From positions 1 to 50,113 of the forward strand of contig NZ_JAUCZG010000031.1 of the NCBI RefSeq assembly GCF_030373225.1: 50,113 bases of DNA. Direction: 5' to 3'. Below the pieces are notes generated by a model. The model saw only the letters and a list, made by a program, of their open reading frames with translations. It did no database searches and was not told where the DNA came from. Origin of the DNA: Hydrogenophaga sp. GTDB lineage: Bacteria; Pseudomonadota; Gammaproteobacteria; Burkholderiales; Burkholderiaceae_C. Position numbers and translations under genes: made by a program. Of this stretch, positions 9,123 to 18,247 are shown piece after piece; position 1 is the stretch's first letter, and every line of letters begins with the position of its first letter.

Positions 9123-10225
9123 TCGCCGCGGCCGACGCGTTTTCGCCTTCATACGCCCGGGCCCGGGTGAGTTTCCTGGAAGCGGCCGCCACCGCCGGCA
9201 TGGCCATCGGCAGCCACAACCACCCGCTGCCGGGGCGCGAGGGCGAGGTGCTGGCGATGGACGTGGCACTCGATGGCGACCCGCATGCCGAGCGCCTGTT
9301 GATCGTCAGCAGCGCCTGCCACGGGGTCGAAGGCTTCTGTGGCTCCGGGGTGCAGGTGTTTGCGGCGCAGGACGCCGAATGGCGCGAACACGCCCGTGCT
9401 GCCGGGGTGGCCGTGCTCTACATCCACGCCCTCAATCCCCACGGCTTCTCGTGGGTGCGCCGCGTCACCCACGAAAACGTCGACCTCAACCGAAACTTCC
9501 AGGACTTCAGCCAGCCGCTGCCGTCGAACCCGGAATACGCCGAACTGCACGACCTGCTGTTGCCCGCCTCATGGCCCCCCGGGCCCGACAACGCGGCGGC
9601 CATCGGTGCCTACATCCGGACCCACGGGCTGCCGCGCTTCCAGGCCGCTGTGTCCCAGGGACAGCACGCGTTTGCCGGTGGCCTGTTCTTCGGTGGCGTG
9701 GACGCCACCTGGAGCAACCTCACGCTGCGCCAGGTGTTGCGTCGCCACGGCAGGCAGGCCCGGCACCTCGCGTGGATCGACCTGCACACCGGCCTGGGCG
9801 AGAGCGGCCTGGGCGAGCGCATCAGCGCCTGCCGCGACGACGCCGTGTCGCTGGCGCGCGCCCGCCGCTGGTGGGACGGCGGAGGCCAGACCCCGGTGAC
9901 CTCCATTTACGACGGCTCGTCCACCTCGGCGATGTTGACCGGTCTGATGTGGAACGCCGCTGGCGAAGAGTGCCCGCAGGCCGAGTACACCGGCATCGCG
10001 ATGGAGTACGGCACGGTGCCGATCGAAGAAGTGATCGACGCTCTGCGTGGCGATCACTGGCTGCACCTGCATCCCGAGGCGCCCGAGGCCTTGCAGGCCG
10101 AGATCAAGGCGCGCGTGCTGGCGGCGTTTTATGTGGACACGCCGGAGTGGAAGGCACGGGTGGTGGTGCAGGCTCGCCAGGCCTTGTTCCAGGCTGTCTC
10201 GGGCCTCGCTTCTTCCCTGTCGTGA
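9119..10225 (+). CDS. DUF2817 family protein, carboxypeptidase-like (M14 fold)
   Basis: A 368-residue protein of the DUF2817 family, distant relatives of M14 zinc carboxypeptidases. [32 protein letters not shown] and IDLHTGLGE carry the His/Glu, Arg, Asn-Arg and His expected of an M14-like zinc and substrate site. No ATG lies near the conserved start. A TTG at 9119 sits in the overlap TTGA with the M20 stop and is preceded by GAGG about 7 bases upstream, giving the family-like N-terminus [18 protein letters not shown] after the initiator. It is translationally coupled to the M20 gene. Substrate unknown. Confidence 0.82.
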   Translation: MIAAADAFSPSYARARVSFLEAAATAGMAIGSHNHPLPGREGEVLAMDVALDGDPHAERLLIVSSACHGVEGFCGSGVQVFAAQDAEWREHARAAGVAVLYIHALNPHGFSWVRRVTHENVDLNRNFQDFSQPLPSNPEYAELHDLLLPASWPPGPDNAAAIGAYIRTHGLPRFQAAVSQGQHAFAGGLFFGGVDATWSNLTLRQVLRRHGRQARHLAWIDLHTGLGESGLGERISACRDDAVSLARARRWWDGGGQTPVTSIYDGSSTSAMLTGLMWNAAGEECPQAEYTGIAMEYGTVPIEEVIDALRGDHWLHLHPEAPEALQAEIKARVLAAFYVDTPEWKARVVVQARQALFQAVSGLASSLS

Positions 10226-10296
10226 GCCTGCCGCTTTCGTGGCGGCCGGGCCTGGAGCCGGCCTGCCACGAACCAGGCAGCATCCATCGCCAAGCC

Positions 10297-10302
10297 TACA
10301 AT
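10297..10302 (+). promoter_or_regulatory. Possible -10 element upstream of argB
   Basis: TACAAT lies about 36 bases before the argB ATG in the 112-base gap behind the DUF2817 gene. No convincing -35 hexamer is visible, so this is a weak call. Confidence 0.25.
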
Positions 10303-10337
10303 TTCGCCACTTCCCCAGCGACACAACCGCCCAAGCC

Positions 10338-11237
10338 ATGACCACCCCCCCCGACGTCACCCCCATTGCCCCGCGCGACAAGGCCGAGATCCTGGCCCAG
10401 GCGCTGCCCTACATCCGCAGGTACCACGGCAAGACCATGGTCATCAAGTACGGCGGCAACGCCATGACCGACCCGTCGCTGCAGCAGGACTTTGCCGAAG
10501 ACGTGGTGCTGCTCAAGCTGGTCGGCATCAACCCGGTGGTGGTGCATGGTGGCGGTCCGCAGATCGAGACCTTGCTCAAGCGCCTGGGCAAACAGGGCCA
10601 GTTCATCCAGGGCATGCGCGTCACCGACGCGGAAACCATGGAGGTGGTGGAGTGGGTGCTGGGCGGCGAAGTGCAGCAGGACATCGTGGGCCTGATCAAC
10701 CAGGCCGGTGGCAAGGCCGTCGGGCTGACCGGGCGCGATGGCGCCATGATCCGTGCCCAGAAGCTGCGCATGACCGACCAGAAGGACCCGAGCCTCGAAC
10801 ACGACGTGGGACAGGTGGGCAACATCGTCAGCATCGACCCCAGCGTCGTGAAAGCCCTGCAGGACGACCAGTTCATTCCGGTGGTCAGCCCGATCGGTTT
10901 CGGCGAGCACAACGAAAGCTACAACATCAATGCCGATGTGGTGGCGGCCAAGCTCGCCACGGTGTTGCAGGCCGAGAAGCTGCTCATGCTCACCAACATC
11001 CGCGGCGTGCTCGACAAGGACGGCAACCTGCTCACCGAGCTCACGCCAAGGCGCATCGACGAACTGGTGGAAGACGGCACCATCTCCGGCGGCATGATCC
11101 CCAAGATCGCCGGCGCGCTCGACGCGGCCAAGAGCGGCGTGAACGCGGTGCACATCATTGACGGCCGCGTGCCGCATGCCTTGCTGCTGGAAGTGCTGGG
11201 CAACGAGCCTTTCGGCACCATGATCAAAAGCCACTGA
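10338..11237 (+). CDS. argB: Acetylglutamate kinase
   Basis: Phosphorylates N-acetyl-L-glutamate in the second step of arginine synthesis. The 299-residue protein has the amino acid kinase blocks [10 protein letters not shown] (ATP site Lys and Gly), [31 protein letters not shown] and [15 protein letters not shown]-terminal [16 protein letters not shown] is also typical. The N-terminal helix before the kinase domain (about 30 residues) is of the kind seen in arginine-sensitive hexameric enzymes, so feedback inhibition by arginine is plausible. In Burkholderiales argB is often found close to slmA, as here. Confidence 0.96.
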   Translation: MTTPPDVTPIAPRDKAEILAQALPYIRRYHGKTMVIKYGGNAMTDPSLQQDFAEDVVLLKLVGINPVVVHGGGPQIETLLKRLGKQGQFIQGMRVTDAETMEVVEWVLGGEVQQDIVGLINQAGGKAVGLTGRDGAMIRAQKLRMTDQKDPSLEHDVGQVGNIVSIDPSVVKALQDDQFIPVVSPIGFGEHNESYNINADVVAAKLATVLQAEKLLMLTNIRGVLDKDGNLLTELTPRRIDELVEDGTISGGMIPKIAGALDAAKSGVNAVHIIDGRVPHALLLEVLGNEPFGTMIKSH

Positions 11238-11284
11238 TGCAGACGCACACGCCGCCTGCCGGCGCGAGGTGCCCGCCCAAGGGC

Positions 11285-11352
11285 GCCCGCGGATCCGGCT
11301 TCGCCGGGCCCAGGGTGCGTCCCCCTCAGGGGGAACGCGCGAAGCGCGGCAG
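11285..11352. repeat. Mosaic GC-rich intergenic repeat (copy A)
   Basis: Blocks in order: GATCCGGCTTCGCCGGG, CCCCCTCAGGGGG stem, GCGCGAAGCGCGGC. The reverse complement of this arrangement matches the repeat at 22424-22496 block by block. It fills the gap between argB and the response regulator and may act as a terminator or messenger-stabilising hairpin. Confidence 0.55.
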
Positions 11353-11365
11353 GGGGGGTGTCTAG

Positions 11366-12058
11366 ATGCGGCTGCTGCTCGTTGAAGACGATGTGATGGT
11401 GGCCAGCGGCATCAAGCTGGGGTTGTGCAACGCCGGCTACACGGTGGACTGGGTGCCCAGCGCCGAGCGCGCCGAACGGGCGCTGGAGAGCGACAGCTTC
11501 GACCTCGCCATCGTGGACATCGGTCTGCCCGGTGTCGACGGGCTGGAACTCACGCGGCGGGTGCGCGACCGGGGCCTGGAGATGCCGGTGCTGATCCTCA
11601 CCGCGCGCGATGCGCTGCACGACCGGGTGCAGGGTCTCGATCTCGGCGCCGACGACTACATGGTCAAACCTTTCGAACTGCCCGAGTTGCTGGCACGCCT
11701 GCGCGCCTTGCTGCGCCGCTCGCAGGCCGCCACCTCGGCGGTACTGGGTTTTGGCCCGGTGGAAATGGACACCGCGCTGCGCCGCATCACGCTGGCCGGC
11801 GAGCCGCTGGAACTCGGGCCGCGCGAATGGACCGTGCTCGAATACCTGCTGCTGCAGGCGCCCAAGCCCGCTGCCAAGGACAAGCTGTTGCAGGCACTCA
11901 CCGGCTGGGACAAGGAAATCACGCCCAACGCCATCGAGGTCTACATTTCGCGCCTGCGCGCACGGCTGGAGCCGGCGGGCGTGTGTCTGCGGTCCATCCG
12001 GGGTTTCGGCTACCGGCTGGAGGTGACCGGGTCTTCGGGCGATGTGGCCCAAACCTGA
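11366..12058 (+). CDS. OmpR/PhoB-type response regulator (TctD/QseB-like)
   Basis: A 230-residue response regulator. The receiver domain (1-115) has acidic residues at VEDD, phospho-acceptor Asp51 in VDIGLPG, the switch Thr/Ser in LTA at 78-80 and Lys101 in VKPF. The winged-helix DNA-binding domain follows, with LELGPREWTVLEYLL and the recognition part TPNAIEVYISRLRARL, ending in IRGFGYRLE. The partner kinase overlaps its last 17 bases. The signal and target genes are not evident from the context. Confidence 0.92.
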   Translation: MRLLLVEDDVMVASGIKLGLCNAGYTVDWVPSAERAERALESDSFDLAIVDIGLPGVDGLELTRRVRDRGLEMPVLILTARDALHDRVQGLDLGADDYMVKPFELPELLARLRALLRRSQAATSAVLGFGPVEMDTALRRITLAGEPLELGPREWTVLEYLLLQAPKPAAKDKLLQALTGWDKEITPNAIEVYISRLRARLEPAGVCLRSIRGFGYRLEVTGSSGDVAQT

Positions 12059-13529
12059 GCGTTCACCCTCTGCCGGCATCATCTGGGGGCTGCAACGGCG
12101 CCTGCTGGTGTTGCTGCTCATCACCATCGCCCTGATCGGCGCCGTCAGCATGGTGTTCCATTTCCACAGCGCCGGCACCGCCGCCCTGCAGCAGGACCAG
12201 CGGTTGCTGCGGCTGGTGCCGCTGCTGGCCGACTCGGTGGTGGTGATGGACGTTGCAGCGCGTGGCCCGGCCCCGCTCGAAGAGCCTCTTCTGGGCGCCG
12301 ACGATGTGCTGCAGGCGCCCGCCTTCGCGCTGCTGCTGGCCCCGCCGGTGGAGGAGTTTCTTCAGGAGCGCAAGGGTTTTGCCGCCTTCGGTGTGTTCGA
12401 TGCCCAAGGCAGCCAGTTGCTGGGCGAGCGGTGGCTGCCCACCGTGTTGCCCGCCACCGACGGCGCCGAATTCCTGAGCGTGGTTGAAAGCGGCGTGACG
12501 TACCGGGTGGTGGCGCAACGCACGCGGTCATCGGCGGGTGAACTGATCGTGCTGCTGGCCGACGGCTCCAACGGCCAGCAACACTGGGCCAGCTCCGTGT
12601 TGATGCGGGTGATGCTGCCCAACCTGGTGCTTTTCCTGGTGGCTGCCGGTGTGGTCACCTGGGGCGTGGCGCGGGCCTTGCGACCCCTGATCGATCTCAA
12701 GCAGGCGGTGGAGCGCCGCTCGCCACGCGACCTCAGCCCCATCAGCGCCGAGACGGCGCCGGTGGAGGTGCAGCCGCTGGTGGATTCGCTCAACCGGCTG
12801 TTCGGGCTGGTCAATGCCCAGACCGAGGCCCAGCGGCGCTTTGTGGCCGATGCGGCGCATCAGCTGCGCACACCGCTGGCAGGACTGCAGTCGCAGGTGG
12901 AGGCCTGGGCCCAGGCCGCCCGCAGCATGGGGAGCGGCGACATGCTGAGCCTGCGTGCCGACCAGGTGCTGCGGTTGCGCGACGCCACGCGCCGTACCTC
13001 GCAGCTGGCGAACCAGTTGCTGGCCTTGTCGCGGGTCGACGCCATGGGCGGTGACAACCAGGCCTTGCAGCAGGTCGATCTGGCCGAGCTGTGCGAAAAC
13101 ATCCTGGGCCTCTACCTCGATGCCGCCAGCAACAAGCAGATGGATCTGGGTCTGGAGATCGAGCCCGCCCAGACGCAGGGTCACGCCTGGCTGCTGCGCG
13201 AGCTGCTGATCAACCTGGTGGACAACGCCGTGAAGTACACGCCCCAGGGAGGGCGCATCACCCTGCGCTGCGGCAGCGCCACATCGCCCCAGGGAGCGCG
13301 CGTCTGGATCGAGGTGGAAGACGACGGTCCGGGCGTTCCCGCCGGCGAACGCTTGCGCGTTCTCCAGCGCTTCTACCGCGTGCCGGGCACGGCTGGCGAA
13401 GGCAACGGACTGGGCCTGGCGATCGCCGACGAGATTGCCCGTGTGCACGGCACACACCTGCAGCTGGACAACGGCGTCGCGGGGCGCGGACTGCGCGTTC
13501 GCCTGACGCTGAATGCGATTACCCACTGA
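12042..13529 (+). CDS. Sensor histidine kinase (2CSK N-terminal domain, TctE/QseC-like)
   Basis: A 495-residue membrane kinase. Transmembrane segments are at about 20-38 and 186-208, bracketing a periplasmic sensor of the two-component sensor-kinase N-terminal type. A HAMP-like linker follows, then the H box VADAAHQLRTPL with His273, the N box LINLVDNAVKYTP with Asn395, DDGPGVP and GEGNGLGLAIA. The ATG at 12042 lies inside the response regulator gene (17-base overlap), so the pair is coupled. Kinases of this group often sense carboxylates or metals, but nothing here fixes the ligand. The downstream gap 13530-13661 contains an eight-T tract and a CGAA-AA-TTCG palindrome that may belong to the slmA promoter. 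Confidence 0.9.
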   Translation: MWPKPERSPSAGIIWGLQRRLLVLLLITIALIGAVSMVFHFHSAGTAALQQDQRLLRLVPLLADSVVVMDVAARGPAPLEEPLLGADDVLQAPAFALLLAPPVEEFLQERKGFAAFGVFDAQGSQLLGERWLPTVLPATDGAEFLSVVESGVTYRVVAQRTRSSAGELIVLLADGSNGQQHWASSVLMRVMLPNLVLFLVAAGVVTWGVARALRPLIDLKQAVERRSPRDLSPISAETAPVEVQPLVDSLNRLFGLVNAQTEAQRRFVADAAHQLRTPLAGLQSQVEAWAQAARSMGSGDMLSLRADQVLRLRDATRRTSQLANQLLALSRVDAMGGDNQALQQVDLAELCENILGLYLDAASNKQMDLGLEIEPAQTQGHAWLLRELLINLVDNAVKYTPQGGRITLRCGSATSPQGARVWIEVEDDGPGVPAGERLRVLQRFYRVPGTAGEGNGLGLAIADEIARVHGTHLQLDNGVAGRGLRVRLTLNAITH

Positions 13530-13661
13530 CAGTGCGTACCCCGTCCCGGTTGGTTTTTTTTGCTCGCGGCGATATGCGAAAATTCGTAACAGGATGACAA
13601 ACCCGGGCCGGCACCGCGGCCACCAGCACCCATCAGCCCCCACCGATCGGACCGCCCGCCC

Positions 13662-14354
13662 ATGACCACCAACGCTCCCGAATCCCCATCGCCGGAAGAC
13701 GCCGCCGCCCTGGAGGCGGCCAGCGTGATCGAAGCCGCGGCCCACACCGATGGCGGCGCGCGCAAGCGGCCCAAACCCGGTGAGCGCCGGGTGCAGATCC
13801 TGCAGGCGCTGGCCACCATGCTGGAGCAGCCCGGCGCCGAACGCATCACCACCGCCGGCCTCGCGGCGCGCCTCGAGGTGAGCGAGGCCGCCCTCTACCG
13901 CCACTTCGCGAGCAAGGCCCAGATGTTCGAAGGCCTGATCGAGTTCATCGAACAGTCGGTGTTCGGGCTCATCAACCAGCTCGGTGAACGTGAACCCGAT
14001 GCCAACGCACGCTGCCGCAAGCTCGTGACGCTGTTGCTGCAGTTCGGCGAGAAGAACCCCGGCATGACGAGGGTGATGGTGGGTGACGCCCTGGTGTTCG
14101 AGAACGACCGCCTGCACCAGCGCATGAACCTGTTCTTCGACAGGATCGAATCGGTGCTGCGGCAGAACCTTCGCGAAGCGGCCGTGGTGGCTGGCGTGGC
14201 CACCCCCACGGTGGATGCGCAGGCCGACGCGTCGGTGATCACCGCCTTCTGCGTAGGCAGGCTGCAGCGGTTTGCGCGCAGCGGCTTCAAGCGGGCGCCG
14301 GTGGAAAACCTGGAGCACAGCCTCGCCCTGCTGCTGCCGGTGGCGCGGCTCTGA
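13662..14354 (+). CDS. slmA: Nucleoid occlusion factor SlmA (TetR family)
   Basis: SlmA binds specific chromosomal sites and FtsZ to stop division over the nucleoid. The 230-residue protein has a low-complexity acidic/Ala N-terminal extension (about 1-35) before a TetR helix-turn-helix, RITTAGLAARLEVSEAALYRHFASKAQMFEGLIEFIE. The last part, FASKAQMFEGLIEFIE, is the distinctive SlmA signature rather than a generic TetR one. Length without the extension matches the family. The location a few genes after argB supports the assignment. Confidence 0.88.
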   Translation: MTTNAPESPSPEDAAALEAASVIEAAAHTDGGARKRPKPGERRVQILQALATMLEQPGAERITTAGLAARLEVSEAALYRHFASKAQMFEGLIEFIEQSVFGLINQLGEREPDANARCRKLVTLLLQFGEKNPGMTRVMVGDALVFENDRLHQRMNLFFDRIESVLRQNLREAAVVAGVATPTVDAQADASVITAFCVGRLQRFARSGFKRAPVENLEHSLALLLPVARL

Positions 14355-14383
14355 CCAGGCAAAGTGGGCTCTGCGCGCCCTGG

Positions 14384-15076
14384 GTGCCGGTGCATCCGGG
14401 CGCCGGCCTGACGATCTGCCTGCATCCGTCAGGCGCGGCCTTTCTCCCCGACCACGGCGCCTTGCTCGTGGCCGACGTGCACCTGGGCAAGGCGGCCAGC
14501 TTTCGCCGCCTGGGCGTGCCGGTGCCCGGCGGCTCCACCGCCGCCACGCTCGACGCCCTGTCCGACGCACTCGCTTCATTGGGCGACACGCCGGTGAAGC
14601 ACCTCGTGTTCCTGGGTGACCTGCTGCACGCCGCGCGCGGACGCAGCCCCGAGCTGACCGACGTCGTGGCGCAGGCCTTGGCCGCCTGGCGCGGCGAAGC
14701 CCCCGGTTTGCGTGTGCACCTGGTGCGCGGCAACCACGACCGCGACGCGGGCGATCCACCAGTCGAATGGGGCATTGAGCTGCGGACAGAGCCCTGGCTG
14801 GAGGGGCCGTGGGCCCTGTGCCACGAACCGCAGCCCGTTGCCGGCGCATACACGCTGGCCGGCCATTTGCATCCCTGCATCGGTTTGCGAGGCGGCGCGC
14901 GCGAGCGCCTGCGCCTGCCGTGCTTCTGGTTCGGCGACCCGGCGCGCCATGCGGTGGGCGTGCTGCCTGCCTTCGGCGACTTCACCGGCATGCACCCGAT
15001 CCAGCGGCGACCGGGTGACCGGGTGTGGGCGGTGGCGGACGAGTCGGTTCGTGAAGTTCCGGTCGCCCGACGGTGA
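14384..15076 (+). CDS. pdeM: PdeM-like metallophosphoesterase (ligase-associated DNA damage response endonuclease family)
   Basis: A 230-residue calcineurin-like phosphoesterase. Metal ligands are visible as ADVHLGKA (DxH), LGDLLHA (GD), RGNHDRD (GNHD), CHEP and AGHLHPC (GHxH). The layout with AASFRRLGVPVPGGS after the first motif is that of PdeM. Such enzymes are usually encoded beside an ATP-dependent DNA ligase, an exonuclease and an Lhr-type helicase; none is in this window. The start is GTG at 14384, 29 bases after slmA. A hairpin follows the stop directly. Confidence 0.82.
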   Translation: MPVHPGAGLTICLHPSGAAFLPDHGALLVADVHLGKAASFRRLGVPVPGGSTAATLDALSDALASLGDTPVKHLVFLGDLLHAARGRSPELTDVVAQALAAWRGEAPGLRVHLVRGNHDRDAGDPPVEWGIELRTEPWLEGPWALCHEPQPVAGAYTLAGHLHPCIGLRGGARERLRLPCFWFGDPARHAVGVLPAFGDFTGMHPIQRRPGDRVWAVADESVREVPVARR

Positions 15077-15078
15077 TG

Positions 15079-15100
15079 GTTTAGGGCCTCCGGCCTAAAC
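15079..15100 (+). terminator. Hairpin behind pdeM, possible terminator
   Basis: GTTTAGG (15079-15085) pairs perfectly with CCTAAAC (15094-15100), with further CC/GG pairing in the loop. It starts three bases after the stop codon. There is no strong T run after it, so it may be a Rho-type or messenger-end hairpin. Confidence 0.4.
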
Positions 15101-15143
15101 AAAGTCCCCACAAAAAGCGCCGGACGCGCGCACAGGTCCGCTT

Positions 15144-15172
15144 TTGCGGTAAAAATAGCACGACCGTTCGAT
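15144..15172 (+). promoter_or_regulatory. Candidate promoter and TetR operator of the beta-oxidation operon
   Basis: A -35-like TTGCGG (15144-15149) and a weak -10 (15167-15172) with 17-base spacing flank and overlap CGACCGTTCG (15161-15170), an imperfect palindrome of form CGAnCGnTCG. It lies 28 bases before the TetR start codon, the position expected for autorepression. Confidence 0.4.
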
Positions 15173-15199
15173 TACCCGGAACACCTACCCCCGTACTGC

Positions 15200-15907
15200 A
15201 TGAGCACCACGCCCACCGCCCGCCGTTCACGCGCCGACACCTCGGCCCACAAGCCGTTGCAGAAAGGCCAGCAAACCAAGGCGGCGATCGTCGATGCCGC
15301 GCTCGGCCTGGCCACGCAGATCGGTCTGGAAGGACTGTCGATCGGGGCGCTGGCCGAGGTGATGCAGATGAGCAAGTCGGGCGTGTTCGCCCATTTCGGT
15401 TCGCGCGAGGAGTTGCAGATCTCGGTGGTGCGCGAGTACCACGCGCGCTTCGAGGAAGAGGTTTTTTACCCCGCCATCGACGCACCGCGAGGCTTGCCCC
15501 GGCTGCGCAGCCTGTTCGACAACTGGATGAAGCGCACCTCGGTGGAAATCGACTCGGGCTGCATCTACATCAGCGGTGCGGTCGAGTTCGACGACCGGCC
15601 CGGCCCGGTGCGCGATGCGCTGGCCAGCTCGGTCAACACCTGGCTTTCGGCCATGCGCCGCGCGGTCGAGATCGCCATTGAAGAAGGCCATCTCGCCCCT
15701 GACACCGACGCGGTGCAGATGGCTTTCGAGATCCACGCGCTGATCCTGGCGCTGCACTACGAAGCGCGCTTCCTGCGCAGCCCCGACTCGGCCGGCCGTG
15801 CGGTGCGCGCGTTCGAGAACATCGTCACCCGCTTCGGCAGCACACCGGTGCCCGCGCCCCGCAAGACAGTCACCAAACCCTCGGGCGCTGCGCGCGCGCA
15901 GGGCTGA
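15200..15907 (+). CDS. TetR family regulator of the beta-oxidation operon
   Basis: A 235-residue regulator with an N-terminal helix-turn-helix (about 25-70): KAAIVDAALGLATQIGLEGL then GALAEVMQMSKSGVFAHFGS. The larger C-terminal domain contains RLRSLFDNWMK and GCIYISGAVEFDDRPGPVRDAL, a ligand domain of the TetR_C type often found next to acyl-CoA genes. It is the first gene of the operon, 42 bases before the acyl-CoA dehydrogenase. The likely role is repression relieved by acyl-CoA; the operator candidate at 15161-15170 lies in its own promoter. Confidence 0.85.
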   Translation: MSTTPTARRSRADTSAHKPLQKGQQTKAAIVDAALGLATQIGLEGLSIGALAEVMQMSKSGVFAHFGSREELQISVVREYHARFEEEVFYPAIDAPRGLPRLRSLFDNWMKRTSVEIDSGCIYISGAVEFDDRPGPVRDALASSVNTWLSAMRRAVEIAIEEGHLAPDTDAVQMAFEIHALILALHYEARFLRSPDSAGRAVRAFENIVTRFGSTPVPAPRKTVTKPSGAARAQG

Positions 15908-15949
15908 TTTCCCATTCGTCTTTCACAAACCCAGCACAGGAGTTTCCCC

Positions 15950-17746
15950 ATGCCCGTTTACAACCCACCCTTGCGCGACATGCAGTTTGTGATGCACGAA
16001 GTGCTCAAGGTCACCGACGATCTCAAGGCCCTGCCGGCCCACGCAGACATCGACGCCGACACCATCAACGCGGTGCTCGAAGAGGGTGGCAAGTTCGCTT
16101 CGCAGGTGATCTTTCCGCTGAACATCAGCGGAGACACCGAAGGCTGCAAGCTCGACCAGAAAACCCACGAAGTCACCACGCCCAAGGGTTTCAAGGAAGC
16201 CTACAAGACGTATGTGGACGGTGGCTGGGCGGCGCTCTCCTGCGACCCTGCATTCGGCGGTCAGGGCCTGCCGCTGGTGGTCAACCAGTGCATGTACGAA
16301 ATGATGAACTCGGCCAACCAGGCCTGGACCATGTACCCCGGTCTGACCCACGGCGCCTACGCTTCGCTGCACACCTTCGGCACCGACGAGCAGAAGGCCA
16401 CCTACCTGCACAAGATGACCAGCGGGGAATGGACGGGCACCATGTGCCTGACCGAGCCGCATTGCGGCACCGACCTGGGCCTGATGCGCACCAAGGCCGA
16501 GCCCCAGCCCGACGGCACCTACAAGCTCACCGGCAACAAGATCTTCATCAGCGCCGGCGAACACGACATGGCCGAGAACATCATCCACCTGGTGCTGGCC
16601 CGCCTGCCCGATGCACCCCCCGGCATCAAGGGCGTGAGCCTGTTCATCGTGCCCAAGTTCAATGTGAACCAGGACGGCACGCTGGGTGAGCGCAACGGCA
16701 TCTACTGTGGTGGTCTCGAGCACAAGATGGGCATCCACGGCAACGCCACGGCGCAGATCGTGCTGGACGGCGCCAACGGCACCCTGGTGGGCCAGCCCAA
16801 CAAGGGCATGCAGGGCATGTTCGTGATGATGAACGCCGCACGCCTGGGCGTGGGCAACCAGAGCCTGGGCCTGACCGAAGTGGCTTACCAGAACGCACTG
16901 GCGTACGCGAAGGACCGCATCCAGATGCGCAGCCTGACCGGCCCCAAGGCCAAGGACAAGCCGGCCGATCCGATCATCGTGCACCCGGACGTGCGCCGCA
17001 TGCTGCTCACCGCCAAGGCCTACGCCGAAGGCGGCCGCGCGCTGGCCATCTTCTGCTCGGTGCTGCTGGAAAAGGTGCATGCGCACCCCGATGAAAAGGT
17101 GCGCAAGGACAGCGACGACATGCTCTCGCTGCTGACACCCATCACCAAGGCCTTCCTGACCGACAACGGCTACAACGCAGCCACGCAGTGCCAGCAGGTG
17201 TTTGGTGGCCACGGCTACATCAAGGAATGGGGCATGGAACAGTTCGTGCGCGATGCCCGCATCAACATGATCTACGAGGGCACCAACACCATCCAGAGCC
17301 TGGACCTGCTGGGCCGCAAGGTGCTGGGCAACAACGGCGCCACGCTGAAGAAGTTCGGCAAGCTGGTGGGCGCGCTGGTGATGGAAGAAGGTGTCAACGA
17401 GAAGATGGCCGAGTTCATCAACCCGCTCGCCGTCCTCGGCGAGCAGATCACCAAGTTCACCACCGAGATCGGCTTCAAGGGCCTGCAGAACGCCGACGAA
17501 GTGGGCGCCGCAGCGGTTGACTACCTGCGTGTGGCCGGCCACCTGGTGTTCGGCTACTTCTGGGCCCGCATGGCACAGGTGGCCCTGCGCGAGATCGCGG
17601 CCGGCAACACCGACCCGTTCTATGTGGCCAAGCTGCAGACCGCCCGCTTCTACTTTGCCAAGCTGTTTCCCGAGACCGCAACGCTGATGCGCACCGCGCG
17701 TTCTGGCTCCAGGGTCCTCATGGACACGGACGCGGCGTTGGCCTGA
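15950..17746 (+). CDS. Acyl-CoA dehydrogenase with C-terminal extension (FadE role)
   Basis: Oxidises acyl-CoA to trans-2-enoyl-CoA with FAD, the first beta-oxidation step. The 598-residue protein has the long form of the family: N-terminal alpha domain, CLTEPHCGTDLG (flavin/substrate block), KIFISAGEHD, then VFGGHGYIKEWGMEQF and the catalytic Glu443 in IYEGTNTIQSLDL. About 130 further residues form the acetyl-CoA dehydrogenase-like C-terminal domain. The AGGAG site (AGCACAGGAG) lies close before the ATG. Substrate chain length is probably medium to long; family members accept a range. Confidence 0.92.
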   Translation: MPVYNPPLRDMQFVMHEVLKVTDDLKALPAHADIDADTINAVLEEGGKFASQVIFPLNISGDTEGCKLDQKTHEVTTPKGFKEAYKTYVDGGWAALSCDPAFGGQGLPLVVNQCMYEMMNSANQAWTMYPGLTHGAYASLHTFGTDEQKATYLHKMTSGEWTGTMCLTEPHCGTDLGLMRTKAEPQPDGTYKLTGNKIFISAGEHDMAENIIHLVLARLPDAPPGIKGVSLFIVPKFNVNQDGTLGERNGIYCGGLEHKMGIHGNATAQIVLDGANGTLVGQPNKGMQGMFVMMNAARLGVGNQSLGLTEVAYQNALAYAKDRIQMRSLTGPKAKDKPADPIIVHPDVRRMLLTAKAYAEGGRALAIFCSVLLEKVHAHPDEKVRKDSDDMLSLLTPITKAFLTDNGYNAATQCQQVFGGHGYIKEWGMEQFVRDARINMIYEGTNTIQSLDLLGRKVLGNNGATLKKFGKLVGALVMEEGVNEKMAEFINPLAVLGEQITKFTTEIGFKGLQNADEVGAAAVDYLRVAGHLVFGYFWARMAQVALREIAAGNTDPFYVAKLQTARFYFAKLFPETATLMRTARSGSRVLMDTDAALA

Positions 17747-17778
17747 TCAGCGATTCGCTCAACCACCAGGAGACTTCC

Positions 17779-18216
17779 ATGATCAAGACCGTTGTGGGCA
17801 CCACCTTGCTGCTGGTGTCTCTGTCTGCGTTCGCACAGATGTCGCCGGTGGGTCTGTGGAAGACCATCGACGACGACACGAAGAAAGAGAAGTCCCTGGT
17901 GCGCATCAAGGAGGCCAACGGGGTCTACAGCGGCAGCATCGAGAAGCTGCTGGACCCCGAGAGCAAGCCCGACGCGGTGTGCGACAAGTGCACCGACGAC
18001 CGCAAGGACAAACCCGTGCTGGGCATGACCATCCTGCGTGGTCTCAAGGCCAGCGAAGGCGACGCCGCGGTGTTCGAGGGCGGCACCATCGTCGACCCGA
18101 ACAACGGCAAGGTCTATCGCACCCGCCTCAAGCCGGTGGAAGACGGCAAGAAGCTGGAGATGCGTGGCTACATCGGCCCGTTCTACCGAACCCAGGTCTG
18201 GTTGCGGGTCGAGTGA
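17779..18216 (+). CDS. DUF2147 family secreted protein
   Basis: A 145-residue protein with a signal peptide (MIKTVVGTTLLLVSLSAFA, cleavage before QMSPVG) and a DUF2147 domain: GLWKTIDDDTKKEKSLVRI at its start, a CDKCTDDRKDKPVLG segment with a CxxC pair, and EMRGYIGPFYRTQVW at its end. Family members are beta-barrel-like periplasmic proteins of unknown function. It sits 32 bases after the acyl-CoA dehydrogenase and 31 bases before the FadB-like gene, so it is cotranscribed with beta-oxidation genes. A role in envelope lipid handling is only a guess from this context. Confidence 0.85.
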   Translation: MIKTVVGTTLLLVSLSAFAQMSPVGLWKTIDDDTKKEKSLVRIKEANGVYSGSIEKLLDPESKPDAVCDKCTDDRKDKPVLGMTILRGLKASEGDAAVFEGGTIVDPNNGKVYRTRLKPVEDGKKLEMRGYIGPFYRTQVWLRVE

Positions 18217-18247
18217 CCGCGAGCCTTTCCCCTTTCATGGAAAAACA

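Noticed and set aside
13545..13570. Rho-independent terminator behind the histidine kinase gene
   Set aside because: There is a run of eight T residues, but only a three-pair stem precedes it.
15923..17542. 539-residue open frame antisense to the acyl-CoA dehydrogenase
   Set aside because: Same reason: composition of a codon-position shadow, no ribosome-binding site or motif.
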